A program made the translations under genes and the position numbers. The notes under the pieces were generated by a model. That model saw only the letters and a program-made list of their open reading frames with translations, was not told the DNA's origin and did no database searches. From positions 1-13,050 of the forward strand of contig DATDZF010000105.1 of the NCBI GenBank assembly GCA_035288785.1: a stretch of DNA of 13,050 nt, written 5' to 3'. Positions 1 to 8,200 of this stretch are shown here, in pieces. How positions within the stretch are numbered: position 1 is the first letter of the stretch; the number at the start of each line of letters is the position of its first letter. The stretch comes from JACRGC01 sp035288785 (lineage in GTDB: Archaea > Micrarchaeota > Micrarchaeia > Norongarragalinales > SBBD01).

Positions 1-1
1 A

Positions 2-814
2 AGCTGCAATACTTTGCTGAAGGACAAATCGAATTACATCGTCATTGAGGTCGCCAAGTCGCCGGATGGCGGTCATGACATAAGCAATATTTGCATCTCA
101 GGCCAGAACGCTCTCCTCCAGCCAACGCCGCTACTAGGGGAGAAGTTCAAGGTTGACCTTGTATGGGCATCATCCTCAAAGGGGGACGACCGGATAACGC
201 AAATACCCTTTGAAATTGCCTTCTACCCCTTTGGCACCAGCACACCATTAGAGCCGCAATTCAAAAAAGAGCTGAAAGAATCCGAGATAACCGATTCTTC
301 GGAATATGAAATCAATATGCCTGCTGAAAAGTCGGAGAAGGGATACAAGCTAGTTGTCAAGTTCGGGAATGCGAGGATGTACTACGGCGGCCCGGAATTC
401 ATGAATGACCCGCTAAAGGCGATTGTGCTTCCGGGCACGAACACTGCAGGCGCGTCAGCCGGCGGATGGGGGATTGCCAGCTGCGATGTTAGCCCCTATA
501 ACCCGACCTTCTGGTTCGACGGTGTGAAGTTCTCGCTAACTTTTCCAAAAGTATCCGATGACGTAAACCTGTACACGACCTCGGAGAGATATTTATACGT
601 GGAAACATATTGTGAAGGGGCCCGGAATTCTAAATTCTCCATTGGCCCGAACGACCTAAGAGACATCGATTCCTCTGGCAAAATGGAAAATATTGAGACG
701 ATGGGCTGGGCCGACGAGGAGCTGCAGATTTGCGATCCCATATCAGTGCTTCTTACAGATATTGGAGGCAAGCCCTGGCAGGGCAGCCAGAAAATAGTGT
801 GCAAGAAGCCCTGA
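2..814 (+). CDS. Unrecognised probable extracytoplasmic protein, 3' part (5' end outside window)
   Basis: The reading frame is open from the left edge (first full codon at position 2) to the TGA at 812-814, so about 270 C-terminal residues are visible and the true start lies upstream. A TTG at 14 could serve as a start, but no SD site precedes it. I do not recognise the family. The visible part is rich in alternating hydrophobic/polar stretches typical of beta-sandwich modules, has six scattered cysteines that could form disulfides, and shows no membrane segment. The segment around QPTPLLGEKFKVDLVW resembles the start of an Ig-like or CARDB-type adhesion module, but this is only an impression. 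It converges on the ACT-domain gene, with 2 nt between the stop codons. A secreted or surface protein is an inference; no enzymatic motif is visible. Confidence 0.7.
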   Translation, partial: SCNTLLKDKSNYIVIEVAKSPDGGHDISNICISGQNALLQPTPLLGEKFKVDLVWASSSKGDDRITQIPFEIAFYPFGTSTPLEPQFKKELKESEITDSSEYEINMPAEKSEKGYKLVVKFGNARMYYGGPEFMNDPLKAIVLPGTNTAGASAGGWGIASCDVSPYNPTFWFDGVKFSLTFPKVSDDVNLYTTSERYLYVETYCEGARNSKFSIGPNDLRDIDSSGKMENIETMGWADEELQICDPISVLLTDIGGKPWQGSQKIVCKKP

Positions 815-816
815 AA

Positions 817-1221
817 TCAGATATACTTATTCTCCCTGAGGAGCTTCCTTGCCGCATCGTAGTTGTCCGTCTTGAGCGCTGCCGCGACCGTCTCCCCACC
901 CTCCTTGTTCATCACGTAAAGGGATTCGATGTTGATCTTGTGGTCCGCCATCATCCGGGATATCTTTGCGATCTCGCCGGGCCTATCCGGAATGCCGATC
1001 ACAAGCGCATCCGAATCCAACACCTTGAACCCTACCTCTTCAAGAACCTTTTTTGCCTGCTGCGCATCGCGGGTAAGGATCCTGATGATCGCATTCCTTG
1101 ATGAGCTCTCTGCCGATATCGTGTCTATGTTGATTTTACTCCTGGAGAGCGCTTCGGTGATGTCCGCCAAAAGGCCGATGCGATCCCTTGCAACTACGGT
1201 TATCTCCCTTGTGCTTCCCAT
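817..1221 (-). CDS. Tandem ACT-domain protein
   Basis: A protein of about 134 residues made of two ACT modules. The first begins with REITVVARDRIGLLADIT, the classic ACT beta strand followed by a D-R-x-G-L loop and helix. The second has IGIPDRPGEIAKIS in the same position. Stand-alone ACT pairs usually bind amino acids or other small ligands and act as allosteric or regulatory proteins; no catalytic domain is attached. I chose ATG at 1221 because GAGGGGG (1228-1234 on the minus strand) sits about six bases upstream as a good SD site. A GTG at 1236 would add five residues but overlaps that SD. An A/T-rich TATA-like stretch lies near 1258-1270 on the same strand. The gene is divergent from the RNAP operon. 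The ligand cannot be told from sequence. Confidence 0.88.
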   Translation of the reverse strand: MGSTREITVVARDRIGLLADITEALSRSKINIDTISAESSSRNAIIRILTRDAQQAKKVLEEVGFKVLDSDALVIGIPDRPGEIAKISRMMADHKINIESLYVMNKEGGETVAAALKTDNYDAARKLLRENKYI

Positions 1222-1545
1222 GATTTGCCCCCTCACGGAGTATTACCGCATGAACGCTTTTTAAAATATGGGTTGAACGCTTGGGATGAAGCGGGTAAGA
1301 ACAATGTCAAAATATGGAATCGGGGGCATAAAGCCAAGGCGAGAGGAAAATGGCCTGTTTTGGGGCAATGATGAGCGTTTTTTTTAAGCACGTCCGATGG
1401 CATGGCTGCATGCGCTGCCCTAGCCGCATCTGGCAAAAGCAGCACTTCCTTTGCTGCAAGAGTCCAACACCATGCCTTTATAAATCTTAATTTCGAAATA
1501 ATGTCTCTCTCGAAGGGCTAGGGTTTTCTCGAACTGTCGGTTGAT
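1222..1545. other. Intergenic region between ACT gene and rpoH
   Basis: This 324-bp divergent region holds the rpoH promoter near its right end and a possible minus-strand promoter for the ACT gene near its left end. It also contains an eight-T tract (1378-1385), a candidate + strand termination signal, and a 6-bp inverted repeat GCAGCA/TGCTGC (1439-1444 and 1452-1457, 7-nt loop) just upstream of the TATA box. I see no tRNA, no convincing C/D or H/ACA guide RNA, and no convincing protein gene. A 40-codon frame at 1368-1490 runs through the promoter and looks accidental. Confidence 0.6.
1477..1486 (+). promoter_or_regulatory. TATA box of the RNAP operon
   Basis: TTTATAAATC is a textbook archaeal TATA element. 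With the usual 25-nt spacing, transcription would start near 1505-1510 and give a leader of about 40 nt before rpoH. No other equally good element lies between here and the start codon. Confidence 0.65.
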
Positions 1546-1779
1546 ATGATGGATCCTAATTTTAGCCATGTCTTTCTCCCTAAGCATACCATCGCCACCG
1601 AGGAGGAAGTGCAGGAAGTGCTCGAGAAATTCAAGATTACCAAGGAAAACCTCCCCCTCCTCAAATCCGAGGACCCATCCGCAAAGGGCCTTGGTGCAAA
1701 GGCGGGGGATGTTGTCAAGATTGTCCGTCCCTTAGAAGGCGGCAAGGAAGAATTCTATTACCGGCAGGTGATCGATTAA
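1546..1779 (+). CDS. rpoH: DNA-directed RNA polymerase subunit H (Rpb5 C-terminal homologue)
   Basis: A 77-residue protein, the usual size for archaeal RpoH, which corresponds to the C-terminal assembly domain of eukaryotic Rpb5 and lacks its N-terminal jaw. The family pattern is clear: HVFLPKH at the N-terminus, a central LPLLKSEDPSAK, then GAKAGDVVKIVRP and a final FYYRQVID. RpoH binds the A'' part of the large subunit near the downstream DNA. It is first in the RNAP operon; its TAA overlaps the ATG of rpoB'' (TAATG), so translation is probably coupled, and the last codons of rpoH also form the rpoB'' SD site. Two ATG codons occur in tandem (1546 and 1549). Upstream GGTTGAT (1539-1545) is a weak SD at best, so either ATG could be used. 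Confidence 0.96.
   Translation: MMDPNFSHVFLPKHTIATEEEVQEVLEKFKITKENLPLLKSEDPSAKGLGAKAGDVVKIVRPLEGGKEEFYYRQVID
1767..1773 (+). promoter_or_regulatory. Ribosome binding site of rpoB''
   Basis: GGTGATC is a full match to the archaeal anti-SD end and lies five bases before the ATG at 1779, inside the 3' end of rpoH. It supports that start and translational coupling of the two genes. Confidence 0.7.
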
Positions 1780-3251
1780 TGGATAGCGCCGAACTCACAA
1801 AGCATTATCTGCAGGACAGCTCAGTAATGCGCCAGTTCATCGACTCCTACAACAAGTTCATCGAGGAAGGGTTCCAGCAAGTAGTGGAGGCGCAGGCGAC
1901 CATCGAGCCGCAAGTCGAGAATCTTGTCCTCAAATTGGGGAAGATCACAGTTGGGCAGCCCTCAGTAACGGAAGCCGACGGCACCAGGAGGGTCCTTTAC
2001 CCGCAGGAGGCAAGGCTTAGGGACCTTAGCTATACCGCGCCGCTGTTCCTCGAAATCACCCCCTTATTTTCCGGATCCGAAGGCCGCACCGAAACAGTCT
2101 TCATAGGCGAAGTGCCGGTCATGCTCAAATCCAAGGTGTGCTACCTGTCGCAGATGAACCGTGACGAACTCCTGGCAGCTGGCGAGGACCCCCTAGACCC
2201 TGGCGGGTATTTCATAATCAACGGCACGGAAAAGGCGCTCATCAGCATCGAGGACCTTGCGCCCAACCGCATCTTCGTTTCGAGGGAGAAGGAAAAGGAG
2301 CTCATCCAGGCGAAAGTTTTTTCCACAAGGCTGGGGTTCCGCGGCCGCATCACCGTTGACCGCACGCGCGAAGGCAGGCTTTCCGTGACGCTTCCCTCAT
2401 TCAACAAGTCAATAGAGCTTTTAGTCCTCCTCAAGGCGCTTGGCCTGGATAAGCAGGAGAAGATCTTTGCCTCATTCCCCGAAATGGTCGAGATCCACAA
2501 CGACCTTGAGCTGAATTACGAGCAGGACTCGGACATCAAGACCAGGAAGGATGCCCTTGAGGCAATCGGGAAGAGGGCAGCGCCCGGGCAGCCTGTTGAT
2601 TACCAGCTAAAGCGCGCTGAACTCCTGATCGACCGCTACCTCCTTCCGCACATTGGTGTCGAGGAAAAGGACCGCCTCGCAAAGGGGTACTACCTTTGCA
2701 GGATGGCAGAGCGCGCAATACTTACCGCCTACCGGAAGCGCAAGCCCGAGGACAAGGACCACTATGCCAACAAGCGCATCAAGATTGCAGGCAAGCTCAT
2801 GGAAGAGCTCTTCAGGTACGCATTCCAATTCTTCGTCAAGGACGTTGCCTACCAGCTTGAGCGTGCGAACATCCGCAGGAGAAAGATGACCCTTTTCACG
2901 ATTGTAAGGCCAGATGCCTTGACAGAAAGGATCAAGTACTCGATGGCAACGGGCAACTGGATGGGCGGCCACACCGGCGTTTGCCAGCCGCTTGATCGGT
3001 ACAATTTCGTATCCTCAATTGCATTCATGCGCAGGGTCATTTCACCCCTCGCAAAAAAGCATCCCCACCACAAGGCAAGGGATTTGCATGGGACGCACTT
3101 TGGAAGGCTTGACCCAAACGAGACGCCGGAGGGCCCCAACTGCGGCCTTATCAAGTCGCTCTCGCTTTTCTGCGAGATCACGCCCGGTTCCGAGGAGAAG
3201 GGGGTGGAAAAGGCGCTTAGGGGGCTTGGAGTTACGATGCAGGTGCTCTAA
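1779..3251 (+). CDS. rpoB2: DNA-directed RNA polymerase subunit B'' (N-terminal half of RpoB)
   Basis: A 490-residue protein, close to the roughly 500 residues usual for B'' in archaea with split RpoB. It forms the protrusion, lobe and fork of the second-largest RNAP subunit. Recognisable blocks include GGYFIINGTEKALIS (about 144-158), TGNWMGGHTG (about 390-400), and near the C-terminus RDLHGTHFGRL and NETPEGPNCGL, which in full-length RpoB lie at the fork near the active centre. It ends about 30 residues after ETPEGPN, at the usual euryarchaeal split point. Some normally strong positions differ: TGNWMGGHTG has His where Arg is usual, and the SHLRRV-like block reads AFMRRV. The start is fixed by the TAATG overlap with rpoH and a strong SD. 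It must pair with B' (3366-5174) to make a complete subunit. Confidence 0.96.
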   Translation: MDSAELTKHYLQDSSVMRQFIDSYNKFIEEGFQQVVEAQATIEPQVENLVLKLGKITVGQPSVTEADGTRRVLYPQEARLRDLSYTAPLFLEITPLFSGSEGRTETVFIGEVPVMLKSKVCYLSQMNRDELLAAGEDPLDPGGYFIINGTEKALISIEDLAPNRIFVSREKEKELIQAKVFSTRLGFRGRITVDRTREGRLSVTLPSFNKSIELLVLLKALGLDKQEKIFASFPEMVEIHNDLELNYEQDSDIKTRKDALEAIGKRAAPGQPVDYQLKRAELLIDRYLLPHIGVEEKDRLAKGYYLCRMAERAILTAYRKRKPEDKDHYANKRIKIAGKLMEELFRYAFQFFVKDVAYQLERANIRRRKMTLFTIVRPDALTERIKYSMATGNWMGGHTGVCQPLDRYNFVSSIAFMRRVISPLAKKHPHHKARDLHGTHFGRLDPNETPEGPNCGLIKSLSLFCEITPGSEEKGVEKALRGLGVTMQVL

Positions 3252-3289
3252 TGAAAAACTTTGATGAACCATTATCGGCTGGAAAATAA
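3251..3289 (+). other. 12-codon mini-ORF in the rpoB''-rpoB' spacer
   Basis: An ATG overlaps the rpoB'' stop codon as TAATG, the same arrangement as rpoH/rpoB'', with GGTG six bases upstream as a possible SD. It encodes MKNFDEPLSAGK and then stops. It could be a genuinely translated short peptide, a coupling device, or the remnant of an earlier rpoB' start displaced by an insertion. Nothing shows that the peptide itself has a function. Confidence 0.3.
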
Positions 3290-3337
3290 AATATTCGAGA
3301 ATTAGGAGTAAGTATACCCCAGTAAATAAAATATTCG
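3284..3337 (+). repeat. Short direct repeat pair in the rpoB''-rpoB' spacer
   Basis: The 14-mer AAATAAAATATTCG occurs exactly at 3284-3297 and again at 3324-3337, 40 bases apart, and similarity continues a few bases beyond (AGAATTA against CAAAATTA). GGAAAATAAA also occurs at 3281-3290 and 3357-3366. The spacer is far more A/T-rich than the flanking coding DNA. The repeats could be internal promoter elements, the trace of a small duplication, or part of a small insertion. Confidence 0.55.
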
Positions 3338-3365
3338 CAAAATTATTCATTTTGGTGGAAAATAA

Positions 3366-5174
3366 ATGAAAACCGCAGTATTCCTGAACGGCCGGTTCGT
3401 GGGCTTCCATGACAACGGCGGAAAGCTTGCCGACGAGCTAAGGGATCGCCGCCGGAAGGGCGAGCTGGACGCGCACGCCAACATCTGCTTCTACGAGAAG
3501 ACGAACGAGATCTTCATCAACACCGACGAGGGCAGGGCAAGGCGCCCCCTGATCGTTGCAAAGAACGGCAAGAGCGTCCTGCTCCCGGAGCATATCGAAA
3601 AGCTGCGGAGCGGCCAGCTGCATTTCAAGGACCTTGTTACAAAAGGCCTAATAGAATACCTTGATGCGGAAGAGGAGGAAAATGCGTACATTGCCTTCCA
3701 CGAGGATTCGCTTTCCCCGCAGCACACCCATCTGGAGCTGGACTCCGTTGCTATGCTCGGCTATGTATCAAATCAGGTCCCATTCCTCGAGCACAACATG
3801 GCCCCGAGGGTTTTGATGGCCTCCCAGCACGCAAAGCAGGCACTTGGCCTTTATGCTGCGAATTTCAACCTCAGGGGCGAAACAAGGGGCTATGTGCTCT
3901 TCTATCCCCAAAGGCCAATTGTCCAGACGCGCGTTTACGAGAACCTGAAAAATTACAAGCGCTGTGCAGGCCAGAATTTCGTCGTTGCGGTCCTTAGCTA
4001 CTACGGCTTCAACATGAATGATGCGATCGTGCTTAACAAGAATGCAGTCGAGCGGACCCTTGGCAGGAGCGCATTCTTCCGCACTTATGGCGCTGAGGAG
4101 CGGCGCTATCCCGGCGGCCAAAAGGATAAATTCGAGATTCCCCCGGAATACGTGCAGGGCTACCTTGGCGAGGAAACCTACCGGAATATCGAGCCCGACG
4201 GCCTGATTTCACCCGAGGTTTATGTGCCCGGCGATTCGGTGCTCATTGGCAAGACTTCGCCCCCAAGGTTCTTGAAGGAAATATCCGCCCTTGATGTGGA
4301 AGTGGAAAAGCGCAGGGAAAGCTCGGTCACCGTACGCAGCAATGAGGATGGCATCGTCGATTCCGTGATGGTTTCGGAGAGCATCGCAGGGAACCGCTTC
4401 GTTAAGGTGCGCGTTAGGAAAACCAACGTGCCTGAGATCGGGGACAAATTCGCCTCGAGATACGGCCAAAAGGGCATTGTTGCCCTCCTTGTCAATCAGG
4501 AGGATTTGCCTTTCACAAAATCCGGAGTGGTGCCGGACCTGATCATCAACCCGCACGCCATCCCCGGAAGGATGACCGCAGGCCACCTGCTGGAAATGCT
4601 TGGGGGGAAGGCTGCATGCATGGAAGGATCCCTTAGGGATGGGACCAGCTTCACGGGCGATTCGCAGGACGATTACGAGGAGATACTAAAGAAATACGGC
4701 TTCGAACCCTCTGGCCACGAGATCCTCTATGACGGCTATACTGGCCAGATGATTGCCGCGCAAATATTCACCGGGGTAATTTATTACCAGCGGCTCCACC
4801 ACCTCGTCGGGCTCAAAATACATGCAAGGAGCAGGGGGCCGGTGCAGATGCTCACGCACCAACCAACTGAAGGCAGGGCAAGGGAAGGCGGCCTTAGGCT
4901 TGGCGAGATGGAACGGGACTGCTTCATCGGATTTGGCGCCTCATCGCTCTTGAAGGAGAGGATGATTGAAAGCTCGGACAAGACCTCAGAGCTCATCTGC
5001 AACAAATGCGGCGCATCCGGCGTTTTCGACAAGCTCAAGAACAAGACCTACTGCCCGCTTTGCGAGAGCACCAGCGTTTCAGAAGTTGAGATGAGCTACG
5101 CGTTCAAGCTGCTCTTGGATGAAATGAAATCAATTGGCATATTCCCGAAAATCAATTTGAAGGACAAGGGCTGA
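3366..5174 (+). CDS. rpoB1: DNA-directed RNA polymerase subunit B' (C-terminal half of RpoB)
   Basis: A 602-residue protein, normal length for B'. It carries the hybrid-binding, wall, anchor and clamp parts of RpoB. It starts at the expected point with AVFLNGRFVG. GDKFASRYGQKG (359-370) and IPGRM (399-403) provide the Lys361, Lys369 and Arg402 equivalents of the yeast Rpb2 residues that contact the NTP phosphates. KIHARSRGP and PTEGRAREGG follow, then a zinc site of two CxxC pairs (Cys545, 548, 563, 566). Two conserved positions differ: the GYNxED block reads GFNMND, so Glu becomes Asn218 while Asp219 is kept, and the residue before Lys in xDKIHAR is Leu483 instead of Asp. The start has a good SD, GGTGGA, six bases upstream. 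It is in the same frame as B'' but separated by 114 nt containing several stops. Confidence 0.96.
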   Translation: MKTAVFLNGRFVGFHDNGGKLADELRDRRRKGELDAHANICFYEKTNEIFINTDEGRARRPLIVAKNGKSVLLPEHIEKLRSGQLHFKDLVTKGLIEYLDAEEEENAYIAFHEDSLSPQHTHLELDSVAMLGYVSNQVPFLEHNMAPRVLMASQHAKQALGLYAANFNLRGETRGYVLFYPQRPIVQTRVYENLKNYKRCAGQNFVVAVLSYYGFNMNDAIVLNKNAVERTLGRSAFFRTYGAEERRYPGGQKDKFEIPPEYVQGYLGEETYRNIEPDGLISPEVYVPGDSVLIGKTSPPRFLKEISALDVEVEKRRESSVTVRSNEDGIVDSVMVSESIAGNRFVKVRVRKTNVPEIGDKFASRYGQKGIVALLVNQEDLPFTKSGVVPDLIINPHAIPGRMTAGHLLEMLGGKAACMEGSLRDGTSFTGDSQDDYEEILKKYGFEPSGHEILYDGYTGQMIAAQIFTGVIYYQRLHHLVGLKIHARSRGPVQMLTHQPTEGRAREGGLRLGEMERDCFIGFGASSLLKERMIESSDKTSELICNKCGASGVFDKLKNKTYCPLCESTSVSEVEMSYAFKLLLDEMKSIGIFPKINLKDKG

Positions 5175-5204
5175 ACTTTAAAAATTTTAAATAAGGTTGA
5201 AAAA

Positions 5205-8200
5205 ATGAAAGTCGTAAGCAGCATAGAGTTTTCCGTATTTTCCCCCGACCAGGTGCGCAAGCTCTCCTCGGCGAAGATCACCGTCCCCGACACATACGAT
5301 GAGGACGGCTACCCGATCACCGGAGGCCTTGCCGACCAGCACCTTGGCGTCATCGACCCCGGCCTTAAGTGCAAGAGCTGCGGGGGCAGGATGAAATCAT
5401 GCAGCGGGCACTTTGGCCACATCGAGCTTGTGCGCCCAGTTGTGCATGTGGGCTTTGCGAAAACCGTCTACCAGCTATTGAAGGCAACCTGCAACCGGTG
5501 CGGAAAGCTGTTGCTCGACATTGATTCCCTTGATAAGGCAAAGAAAGTTGCGGAATGCCCGCATTGCAACGAGAAGCAAAAGCAAATCAAGTTCATACGG
5601 CCAATATCCCTCTATGAGGAGGAGCGCAAGCTATTGCCATCCGAAATCCGCGAGCGCCTGGAGAGGATCCCTGATGAGGACCTCCAGCAACTTGGCGTTG
5701 CATTCAGGCCCGAGTGGATAGTTCTTACTGTCCTCCTAGTTCCGCCTGTTTCGGTCCGGCCGTCAATCACCCTCGAAACCGGAGAGCGCAGCGAAGACGA
5801 CCTCACCCACAAGCTTGTTGACATCATCCGCATAAACCAGCGCCTTGCCGAGAACATTGACGCAGGCGCCCCACAGCTAATCATCGAGGACCTTTGGGAG
5901 CTTTTGCAGTACCATGTGGTTACCTATTACGATAATGAGACTGCCGGCATCCCGCCTGCAAGGCACCGCTCTGGCCGCCAGCTTAAAACGCTCTTCCAGA
6001 GGCTGAAAGGCAAGGAGGGCCGTTTCAGGTACAACCTTTCCGGGAAGAGGGTAAACTTCTCTGCCAGGACCGTAATTTCGCCGGACCCGACCCTTGGCAT
6101 AAATGAGCTGGGCATCCCGGAAAGCATTGCCGCAGAGCTCACTCTCCCCCTTACCGTGAATGAATGGAACATGGATTATGTAAAGGAACTGATCACCAAC
6201 CATACGGAAAAGATCAATTACGTGATTAGGCCTGATGGCAGAAGGAAACGCGCAACCAAGGCCAACATCGAAGAGGTACTGGGTGAAATTGCCGTCGGGT
6301 ACACACTCGAACGCCAGCTCATGGACGGCGATACCGTCATTTTCAACCGGCAGCCATCCCTCCACCGCATAAGCATGATGTGCCATTCCGCAAAAATCCT
6401 CCCCGGCAAGACCTTCCGCTTCAACGTTGCCGATTGCAGGCCGTACAATGCGGATTTCGACGGCGATGAAATGAACCTGCACGTCCCCCAGAATGAGGAA
6501 GCGCAAGCAGAGGCCGAAATCCTCATGAAAGTGCACGACCAGGTGCTCTCCCCAAGGAACGGCGAGCCCATCATTTCCGCAGACCTTGACCAGATCTCGG
6601 GCCTTTACCTTTTAACTTTGCCAGGTATCCGCTTCTCAAGGATCGAGTCATGCGAATTGCTGGAAAGCGGCGGGATCATTGCCGATGTGAAGGATGAGAT
6701 GTCGGGGCATGAAATGTTCTCGATGCTCCTTCCGACGGACTTCAATTTCCAGTTCACCAACAAGGTAAAAGAGCTCGTCGAGGTCAAGAAGGGCAAGCTG
6801 GTTTCAGGCCATATCGACTCGAAGACAAACGATGCGATCACCAAGGAGATTTTTACCAAGTATGGTGCGGTGGAGGCGCAGAAATTCATTGATGCTTCAA
6901 CGAAGATGTCCCTGAAAGTGCTCGCGCTTTACGGGCTATCCCTTTCTCTTGCCGACTATGAGCTTCCAATCGAGGCAAAGAAGGAGATACGCGAGATCAT
7001 CAAGGAGAGCCGCGTCCAGCAAAAAACCGTGATCAACCAGCTAAAGGAAGGCCGGCTCCAACGCCAGCCGGGCAAGACCCTGAAGGATACTTTTGAGGAG
7101 AAGATGATGAACATCCTCGAGGAAACCCGGGAAAAGTGCGGCAAGGTGATTTTGCACTACATCCACAAGGAAAAGGTCTTCTTTGGCAATGTCGAAATCC
7201 ACCAGAACCCTGCGATCATGATGAGCAAGGCGGGCGCAAAAGGAAAATTGCTTAACGTGGTGCAAATGGCTGCGCTCGTTGGCCAGCAGGCCATCCGGGG
7301 CAAGCGCATGACCGCCGGATACAGCAACCGGATCCTTCCCCATTTCAGGAAGGGCGATTTGAGCGCATACGCGAAAGGCTTTGTTGCGAACAATTACAAG
7401 CTCGGGATGGACCCGATCGAATATTTCTTCCATGCAGCCGGTGGCCGCGATTCCGTGGTTGACAAGGGAGTCAACCCCGCGAAGACGGGTTACATGCAAA
7501 GGAGGCTCATCAACGCCCTCCAGGACCTTATCGTGAAGGAGGATCTTTCCGTCCGTGATGCGGAAGGGAACATCGCGCAATTCCTTTATGGCGGCGATGG
7601 CCTTGACGCCAGCGGAAGGCCAATAACGTATGGGGAGCCCGTGGGCGTTGTTGCTGCGCAAAGCATCGGCGAACCTGGGACGCAAATGACCCTTAGGACT
7701 TTCCACTATGCCGGGGTCGCATCCCTTGCGCAGCTGGGATTCACCCGCCTTGTTGAAATCGTGGATGCGCGAAAGACCCCTAAAAATCCGGTCATGGACA
7801 TCATCCTAAAGCCCGAATATGCCAAGGATTATAAGAAAGTGGCGCACATCGCATCGAGCATTGAGCAGATCTCCCTGAACAAGGTCGGGACCATCAAGGA
7901 GGATTTTGGAAGCAAGCGCATCAAGGTAATCCTCGACAAGGAAAAAATGAAGCAGAATTCAATAAAAGAGGAGGACGTGCTTTCCTCCATCAAGGCGATC
8001 TCAGAATACGAGCGGCGCGGCGATACAGTCATGGTCATTCCAAAGCAAGAGACGCTCAAATTCATCCGCAAGACTACAACCAAGCTCTCCGAAATCATCC
8101 TAAAGGGGATCGCTGGGATCAACCGCGCGATCATCATTCCCCAGCCGGATGGCACCCATTCGATTGCAACGGAAGGGACGAATTTGGAGCTTGTTCTCAA

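Noticed and set aside
1233..1445. 70-codon minus-strand frame upstream of the ACT gene
   Set aside because: No SD, no family-like sequence, and it overlaps the start region and the likely promoter of the ACT gene. It looks like a chance open frame.
1365..1460. C-box-like ATGATGA (1368-1374) hinting at a C/D guide RNA
   Set aside because: No CTGA D box or D'/C' pair follows at a suitable distance, so the guide RNA structure is not supported.
1368..1490. 40-codon Cys-containing + strand frame starting MMSVFF
   Set aside because: It runs through the rpoH TATA box, includes the T8 tract and has no SD. The cysteines come from TGC-rich sequence and do not form CxxC pairs as in zinc ribbons.
3249..3366. 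Frameshift, sequencing error or intein remnant splitting a single rpoB
   Set aside because: B'' and B' are in the same frame but the gap contains five in-frame stops. The split matches the known euryarchaeal site, B' has its own SD, and no intein motifs are present.
3042..3410. Minus-strand 122-codon frame with a hydrophobic stretch across the rpoB''-rpoB' junction
   Set aside because: The hydrophobic part is an artefact of the A/T-rich spacer read backwards, and the rest is a shadow of strongly conserved RNAP coding sequence.
5177..5191. A/T palindrome TTTAAAAATTTTAAA before rpoA as an internal promoter
   Set aside because: It is only about 15-25 bases from the ATG and could be simple A/T-rich spacer. 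It is possible, but there is not enough evidence to list it.
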